Origin: Acanthochromis polyacanthus
Lineage: Eukaryota; Chordata; Actinopteri; Pomacentridae
Direction of reading: 5' to 3'
DNA length: 64,000 nucleotides
Assembly: GCF_021347895.1 (NCBI RefSeq)
Contig: NC_067119.1
Coordinates: forward strand, 2,182,534 to 2,246,533
This document shows positions 57,430-64,000 of this stretch, one piece after another. The stretch's first letter is position 1. The number at the start of each line of letters is the position of its first letter. The position numbers and the translations under genes are program-made. The notes under the pieces were generated by a model, which did not search any database, had not been told where the DNA came from, and saw only the letters and a list, made by a program, of their open reading frames with translations.

Positions 57430-58640
57430 CAGCAGAAATATTCAAATAAAATACATTTATTCAAAATTCTACGAGTGTGTTTGTGCAGAATCATCTGAAC
57501 AGTGAATCATTTAACAGTTAATGTGCAAACACATTTCAGAATCCATGTAAATAAGCACTTTTTATTCCCAGATTGAGGCCTTAAGCTTATTATTTGTGTG
57601 CAAAAATGGCACAAATGTTAAAATAAATCGTGTTTATGTCGCACATATTCAAAACTATACGAGTGTGTTCATGTAAAATCATCTAAACGGTGAATAATAA
57701 CAAATTAATGTGCAAGAAACGGCACCAGTATTAATGTAAATCCTATTTATGTCGCGTTTGTTCAAAATTATAGGAGAGAAATTGTGCAAAATCATCTGAA
57801 AAGTGAACCTTAACGAGAGAATACGCAAAAAAATATCTCAGAAATGATGTAGATAAGCGTTTTTATTAGCAGATTTAGACATTAATCTGATTATTTATAT
57901 ACAAAAGTGGCACAAATATTATTATAAAGCAGAGTTATGTCGCATTAATCCGGAATTATAGGAGTGTATTCGTGCAAAATCACCTCAAAAGTGAACCTTA
58001 ATGAGTAAATACGCAAAAAATATCTCAGAAATGACGTAAATAAGCAGTTTTTATGTGCAGATTGAGATGTTAACCTGATTTTTAATGTGCAAAAATGACA
58101 TTTCTGACCTGATAAAGTGCATTTATGTGGCATTCATCCAGATTTACGGGAGTGTTTTGGTGAAGAATCGTCCAAACGGTGAATCTGAAACATGCAAAGA
58201 TCATTTAAAGATGTTTTATTAGCAGACAGAGGCTCGGTTTCTGTGGAAATGATGAGAAAAAACATCAAATCAGCTGTTTTATTTAACTGGGCTCATATTT
58301 CTGCTCATGCTGGAGGATTTTTCTCTCTTCACGCCGGAGAACGTTATTATAAAATGTATTTATGTCGCATTAAATCTAAAATTATAGGAGAGTTTTTATG
58401 TAAAAACCTCTCAACAGTGAGTACATCTGCAAAAATATAAATTAAACATCTTTTATTAGCAGAATTAGGCTCAGAATAAATATAGTTTTTGGATGAAAAC
58501 AGCAAATATGATCATTTTATTTAAGTTCTGCTCATGTGGAAGATTTTATTGGGTTTTATTCTGTTTAATCATAAAGTGGATTTATTCTGCTCTGATTGAG
58601 GATTTGTGTAAAAATCGTCTCATAAGTGAAACTCGACAAG
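57430..58640. repeat. Diverged tandem repeat (about 120-240 bp) in prdm6 intron 2, block 1
   Basis: AAATCATCTGAAAAGTGAAC-type words occur at about 57490, 57677, 57799, 57977, 58166, 58403 and 58612. Each is followed by CGCAAAAA.ATCTCAGAAAT, TTTTTATTAGCAGATT, GCACAAATATTA and TATGTCGCATT in the same order. It is a degenerate, expanded intronic array. Confidence 0.75.
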
Positions 58641-59400
58641 GAAACGTGAGAAAATGAAGCATATTTTAATACATATTTATTATCTTTTATTTACAGCTGA
58701 ATCTGTTTTATTGCCAAGTCTGTTTTCACACAGGAAAAACATTTAAGGACAAAGACGAGCAAATATGTTAAATCTAAATGATTAGAAGTCATTAAAATTA
58801 AAATAAATTAAAGTTCGTTCAGTTTTAATATTTTAAAATCTTTAAAATAAATTCTTCCTGTAAGATTTGTGAGTTTTTTTTTCATTTGAATCTTAATTCT
58901 GTGCATTTTTTCAGCTGCTTTTTAAAATAAATCTATAATTTAAATCCAATCAGGTGAAATTTTCATCATAAATTATAAATGAAGTTGGAAATAAATCCAG
59001 GATGGTTTGAGGTTTCTGAACCATTCAAAGCGTTTTTCTTTGTTTTATTTCATGGAGCAGATATTTTCTGTAGTATCTGGTTCAGTGTCGGTGGTTTGTT
59101 GAAGGCTGGAGCTGCAGAGGTTCTCCAGAGGTTCTCCAGAGGTTCTCCAGAGGTTCTGCTGGAGCTCCAGGATGAGGTCAGAGTTCATCTGAACCGGAGT
59201 GCGTTTAGATTCCCGTTAGAACACCAACGGCCTCTTCATTTCTGCACCTGTAAGCCTCCGAACCTTTAAACATTTAAGCATCTCATCTCACACAAATATT
59301 AATTAAATTCTTTTGAAAATGAAAAAAAAAAAATCCAAACGGCGCCACCGGAAAGATTTAGAGGAAGATAAATGAGTTTTTCTATGGATGGAAATCAGAC
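58641..59400. other. AT-rich intron, one short tandem
   Basis: 59115-59155 has four copies of AGAGGTTCTCC. Nothing else was recognised. Confidence 0.45.
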
Positions 59401-59439
59401 TTAAAGTCATTGTTTTAAAAGGAAAATAAACTAAATGCG

Positions 59440-60300
59440 CGCTAAATCTAAGACGTGTCTCTGAAACAGTGTTTTTCTCTCGGATGTGCGCTCTAAGTGT
59501 GCGCGCGGACAGATTTCTATCGACATCGTGCCGTCATGCGTAAAAGACGCGCCGCCTGAGCAGCAGCTCTCCGGGACCCCGAGGTGCGTTTCTTCACGGA
59601 GCCGGGGCGTCCCGCTGGATCTTTTAAAGCACACGGAGTCTGAAAACACACCGCAGCGGCTCGTTTCTGAGCGTAAAACACACCGAGGAGCCGAAAACCC
59701 GCAGGTTTGGAGCCGCGGAGAGGATTTCTGAGCCCGCTTTAATTCATCTGGCAGTTTTTATTTCTCCTATTATATTATTTAATTTACCGTCAGTGTTAAG
59801 TCGTAATAATTCTAATTTAACACGTGAAAACCAGAATTCACGGCGGTTATTGGAGCATTTTATTTATATTATAACGATATAAAACCGGATTGCTGCGCAT
59901 TAAATGTGCGTAAAAGCTCAACGGCTGCGATTTTTGTTTCCTTTTTGAGTAATTTCTTCATGATATTTGATTTATTTGTATATTTATATTAGTCCTGAAG
60001 TAATAACACTTCATTCATGTCGACTTAAACACTGCTGTGATGTATTTATGAGGCTTTTAGCTCCGTTCCTCCTCTTATTGGTGCCGTTTTAATGCGTAAA
60101 ATGCGCGTTTTGGCGCCGCTTCGGTTCTTCTGAGTTTATAAGTTTATAATAATCCTCAGATGGAAGGTCGGAGGTTGTTGCTGCTGCTGTGACTTCCGTG
60201 CGTGTGTGTGTGTATTCCGCGGTGATAAAACGGACCATCAGCAGTAATCTGAGTCGATACGCGCCGGCAGCACCGATGAGGGATGGAGGGACAAGCAGGA
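59440..60300. other. CpG- and GC-richer island inside prdm6 intron 2
   Basis: Balanced to GC-rich, with CpG-dense stretches at 59480-59740 and several GCGCGC/GTGCG motifs, sharply set off from AT-rich flanks. No splice-supported exon is visible. Alternative promoter or intronic enhancer are possibilities that the sequence alone cannot separate. Confidence 0.3.
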
Positions 60301-60329
60301 ATTAATTGCCGTATATAGTTTTGTGTTTG

Positions 60330-60420
60330 TGGAGGGGGGAGGAGGGGGCTGGAGGGAGGGGCAGGGGGGGAGACAGGAGGGAGGGGGAGGAGGGGGACGG
60401 ACAGGAGGAGGAGGGGATCG
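60330..60420 (+). repeat. G-rich tract with quadruplex potential
   Basis: Many runs of three to six G separated by one to five bases (GGAGGGGGGAGGAGGGGGCT and following) over about 90 bases. It is immediately followed, 65 bases on, by a long TG repeat. Confidence 0.75.
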
Positions 60421-60480
60421 ATCCAGCGGCCGACCGGCCTCCTATTTATCATCCCAACAGAGCTGGATGGGGGTCTCTGG

Positions 60481-60600
<120 letters not shown>

Positions 60601-60715
60601 ACACTCTCACTCCCTCGTGTCTGACCTCGATTATTAATTACACCAACAATGATAATAATAGTTTTTGTATCTTTATTCTAATATTCCAGTTTAATATTAA
60701 GTGTTTTTATATCAA

Positions 60716-61320
60716 CAATGAACCTTAATGAGTAAATGTGTAAAAATGTCCCAGATGTCATTTTAAAAATTAACTTCATGTGCAGCAATGCCTTTAATAC
60801 TAATATAGTGTATTTATGTTGCTTTTATCCAGAATTATGGTGTATTTGTGGGAAATCGCCTCAGAAGTGAAACATAACAAATAAATATCTGAGAAATAAC
60901 ATAAATAAACATTTTTATTATCAGATTGAGACATTAACCTGATTATTAATGAGCCAAAATGACATTTATGTTATCATGAGGTGTATTCATGTTGCGTTTG
61001 TTTAGGATTAGAGGAGAGTATGTGTCTGAAAAGTGAACCGTACATCAACATTTTTATTCTCACATTGAGACTTTAACCTTCAGATTTATAGGCAGCAACA
61101 TTTTAACATAAGATGTATTTCTGTCACATTTTCCAGAATTATAGGAGCATATTTGTGTGAAATCATCTCAAAAGTGAAGCTTAATGTGTATATACGCAGA
61201 AATATCCCAGAAATAATGTAAGCAAACATTTTTTATTTGCAAACTGAGACTTTCATCTCATTATTTCTGCACAAAAAAATCACATTTATGTTCATATAAT
61301 GTGCATTAGTGTTTCATTTT
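60716..61320. repeat. Diverged tandem repeat in prdm6 intron 2, block 2
   Basis: The same word set as block 1 (GTGAACCTTAATGAGTAAAT, CAGAAATAA, TTTTTATT.TCAGATTGAG, AGAATTATAGGAG) recurs at about 60716, 60852, 61021 and 61160. Confidence 0.75.
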
Positions 61321-61494
61321 TTGTGGGTTTTATGAGTTATTATTATTATTATTAATAATAATTATAACGTTTTTTATTTATAATAATTATTATTGTTAGT
61401 AATGTTTTTAGTTCAATTAATAAATTAGTTTTAAAGTCCTTAGAAAAAATAATGTGTTAAAATCAGTTTTTCTGTCATTAAAGAGAATTTCAGA
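61321..61494. other. AT-rich with a short (ATT)n
   Basis: ATTATTATTATTATTAATAA-type run at about 61336-61365; otherwise featureless. Confidence 0.5.
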
Positions 61495-61507
61495 GTTTTT
61501 AGGTCCA
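61495..61507. repeat. 13-bp target-site duplication, left
   Basis: GTTTTTAGGTCCA, identical to 61900-61912. A target duplication this long is typical of LINE-mobilised retrotransposition. Confidence 0.85.
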
Positions 61508-61899
61508 TCCATCCATCCATCCATCCATCCATCCATCCATCCATCCTCTATACACCGTTTTATCCTCACTAGGGTCATGGGGGGTGCTGGAGTCTATCCC
61601 AGCTGACTCTGGTGAAGGCAGGGGACACCCTGGACAGGTCACCAGTCTGTCACAGGGCTACATATACAGACACACAATCACACTCACATTCACACCTACA
61701 GACTATTTAGAGTAACCAATTAACCTCAGCATGTTTTTGGACTGTGGGAGGAAGCCGGAGTACCCGGAGAAAACCCACGCATGCACAGGGAGAACATGCA
61801 AACTCCATGCAGAAAGATCCCAGGAACAGGCCGGGATTTGAACCGGGGATCTTCTTGCTGCAAGGCGACAGTGCTAACCACTGTACCACTGTGCAGCCC
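61508..61899 (-). mobile_element. tRNA-derived SINE with (TGGA)n tail, intact
   Basis: Read on minus it begins GGGCTGCACAGTGGTACAGT (A-box-like region). A B-box GGTTCAAATCC follows at 61834-61844. The body contains GTTTGCATGTTCTCCCTGTG and TAGTCTGTAGGTGTGAATGT, and the 3' tail is (TGGA)n at 61508-61546. It is flanked by an exact 13-bp duplication, so it is a complete, rather recent insertion. Confidence 0.85.
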
Positions 61900-61912
61900 G
61901 TTTTTAGGTCCA
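61900..61912. repeat. 13-bp target-site duplication, right
   Basis: GTTTTTAGGTCCA. Partner of 61495-61507. Confidence 0.85.
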
Positions 61913-62979
61913 GAAAAATGTAATTAAATTAATATCATTTATTAATTAATAATTATTTTAATTCAAAACCAGACTGATGGTTAGAATAATTTGTCTGATT
62001 TTAAATATCAAATATACATATCAAATATAAATATCAAATAAAAAGGCCTTTTATGTGTTTTAAATCATCTTTTTGTCATAAGAGCTCATTTGTGTTTTTG
62101 ACATTTTTAAGCAAATATTTTAAACTTTGGCGACTTTTATATGAACAATAAATCTATAATATATTAAATTATTAAACAATATTTAATGTTTGTCTAAATG
62201 CACTAAATGTAAAATCTATTAATAACTTAATTAAAATTCATAAAATGATAAATGTTTTGATTTTATCTCCATTAATTATAGGAGCTTTTGAAAGACGGCT
62301 GCTTATGTGAAATATGTGCATTTTTATTTTTATTTTTTACTGATTTATTCTGACAAACACACTGATCTTTTTGGATACATTTCTAAACTTTGTTGCTTTT
62401 TGGGAAATTAATACACAAATGCAATAAATTTAAATGGATTTAGAGTTTAATAAAAGAGTTAAACTGAATAATTAAATGTTAAATTTCTGAATTTTAATTA
62501 ATTTAAGGAAGTTCCAGTTATGTGGACTTTTGATAAACCGTTTAAAAATGGAACGTTTCTGACTAAACAACACATTAAGTGACAAAAAAATGTGTTTTTA
62601 TTACAAATCTTCAAATAAACTCCAAAAACCCCACAAGTTACAGATAAAACTTTCTGCAGATTTAATGTTGTGGAGCATCGGTTGGATAGATGAGACGTTT
62701 AAAGATGTTTTTTGGACTCTTCTGTTTGACTTTTCCTCTGTTTTCTGTTGTTTTATTGATCGATAATGATAAAAACTGATCAATAAGAAGCAATAGAGCA
62801 AATATTAATCATTAATCGCAGCTCTTCAGTCTTTATCTGAGCAGCAGCGGATCAGAAATCCAGAGTTTTACTCTCCATCAGGGATCAAACCCCAGAATCC
62901 TACGTTTCCCATGATGCAACAGGATGATGTCATTTCCTGCTGGGAGGAACTGGTGTTGGAAGATGGCTGCTTTTGTTAA
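61913..62979. other. AT-rich prdm6 intron 2, nothing recognised
   Basis: No exon with PRDM6-like sequence or repeat unit was found. Confidence 0.4.
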
Positions 62980-63910
62980 CTTTGGATGTTTGGTGTCTCT
63001 TTGTGGTGGTTTTGTATCATTTCTGGTCATTTTATGTCCTTTTGTGATGATTTTTGTGTGTTTTTATGACTGTATAATGTCTATTTGTGGTCATTTTGTG
63101 TTTTTTTGTTGTGGTTTTGTGTATTTTTGTGGTTGTTTTGTGTCTCTCTGTCATTGTTTTGTGGTCATTTTATGTCTTTTCAGGCTGTTAAGTGTGTTTT
63201 TGTGGTAGTTTTGTGTATTTTTGTGGCTCTTTTGTATCATTTGTGGTCATTTTGTGTTTCTGTAGTCATTTTGTGTCTCTTTGTGGTTGTTTTGTGTGTT
63301 ATGGCTCTTTTGTATCATTTGTGGTCATTTTATTTTTTGTAGTAGTAGTTTTGTATCTTTTTGTGGTAGTTTTGTGTGTTGTTGTGGCTCTTTTGTATCA
63401 TTTGTGGTCATTTTATTTGTTTCTGTAGTCGTTTTGTATCTTTTTGTGGTAATTTTGTGTGTTTTTGTTGTGGTTTTTTGTCTTTTTGTGGCTCTTATCA
63501 TTTGTGGTCATTTTATGTGTTTCTGTAGTCGTTTTGTGTCTCTTTGTGGTTGTTTTGTGTGTTGTTGTGGCTCTTTTGTATCATTTGTGGTCATTTATGT
63601 GTTTCTGTAGTCATTTTGTGTCTCTTTGTGGTTGTTTTGTGTGTTGTGGCTCTTTTGTATCATTTGTGGTCATTTTATTTTTTTTTGTAGCAGTTTTGTG
63701 TCTCTTTGTGGTAGTTTTGTGTGTTGTGGCTCTTTTGTATCATTTGTGGTCATTTTATTTGTTTCTGTAGTCGTTTTGTATCTTTTTGTGGTAATTTTGT
63801 GTCTTTTTGTGGCTTTTTTTTATCATTTGTGGTCATTTTATGTGTTTTTGTAGTCGTTTTGTGTCTCTTTGTAGTCGTTTTGTGTCTCTTTGTGGTTGTT
63901 TTGTGTCTGG
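62980..63910. repeat. TTTTGTGTCTCTTTGTGG degenerate minisatellite
   Basis: GTGTCTCTTTGTGGTTGTTT, TTTTGTATCATTTGTGGTCA and TTTGTGTGTT words repeat in a higher-order pattern of about 100-120 bp (GTGGCTCTTTTGTATCATTT at about 63221, 63302, 63386, 63568, 63646 and 63727). Overlapping 75-109 codon frames on plus are Phe/Val/Leu/Cys-rich translations of the repeat, not genes. Confidence 0.85.
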
Positions 63911-64000
63911 TTTTAAATTTAAGGACCAGTGGACTTTCTTCCTTCCTCTGTTGGTTCCTTATTCCGGATCGTTTAGTTGTTTCTGTCCATCGCTGTGCTT

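Noticed and set aside
62924..63853. Series of 75-109 codon Phe/Val/Leu-rich frames resembling membrane proteins
   Set aside because: All are overlapping translations of the TTTTGTGTCTCTTTGTGG repeat.

Overview
This is vertebrate nuclear DNA from a ray-finned fish, probably a percomorph teleost. Three things show this: two recognisable vertebrate genes with GT-AG introns, several Tc1/mariner, hAT and tRNA-SINE relics of the kinds common in fish, and long CA/TG microsatellites. Coding sequence is sparse. No bacterial gene, operon, CRISPR array or virus is visible. All family assignments come from reading the sequence; no database search was run.

Left part (1-40 kb): essentially gene-poor. It is built from degenerate tandem arrays with short islands of non-repetitive, GC-richer DNA between them. 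The dominant component is a 26-29 bp minisatellite that occurs in six separate arrays (10.8, 12.4, 16.5, 18.1, 20.5 and 27.3 kb; about 4 kb in all). Its monomer is the stretch of a Tc1-like transposase gene that encodes KHGGGSIM. Degenerate Tc1 relics lie beside or near the arrays. Also here are a possible hAT-type insertion in a TTG microsatellite (7978-10191), a head-to-head SINE pair (6.9-7.4 kb), a broken Ty3/gypsy gag of the PNMA type (about 29.1-31.3 kb), and a Tc1 element with TIRs and TA target sites (34821-36191). Three exon-like minus-strand segments at 4.4-6.2 kb may be a decayed or unrecognised gene.

Middle (40.4-45.4 kb): a complete six-exon ppic gene (cyclophilin C, secretory peptidyl-prolyl isomerase) on the minus strand. 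It predicts 208 aa with every key cyclophilin active-site residue present. Four of its five introns hold low-complexity repeats of families that also occur outside the gene.

Right part (45.4-64 kb): a 9-kb spacer, then the 5' part of prdm6 (PR-domain transcriptional regulator) on the plus strand. A probable non-coding first exon ends at 54661, and the first coding exon is 56649-57283. The gene continues beyond the window. The divergent ppic(-)/prdm6(+) pair matches the human 5q23 arrangement, which supports both calls. The spacer holds a Tc1 transposase relic split by a 275-bp hAT MITE with an exact 8-bp target duplication (48154-48428) and a direct duplication of about 0.6 kb. prdm6 intron 2 (after the first coding exon) holds a long TG microsatellite, a G-rich tract, a diverged tandem repeat of about 120-240 bp and a SINE with a 13-bp target duplication.
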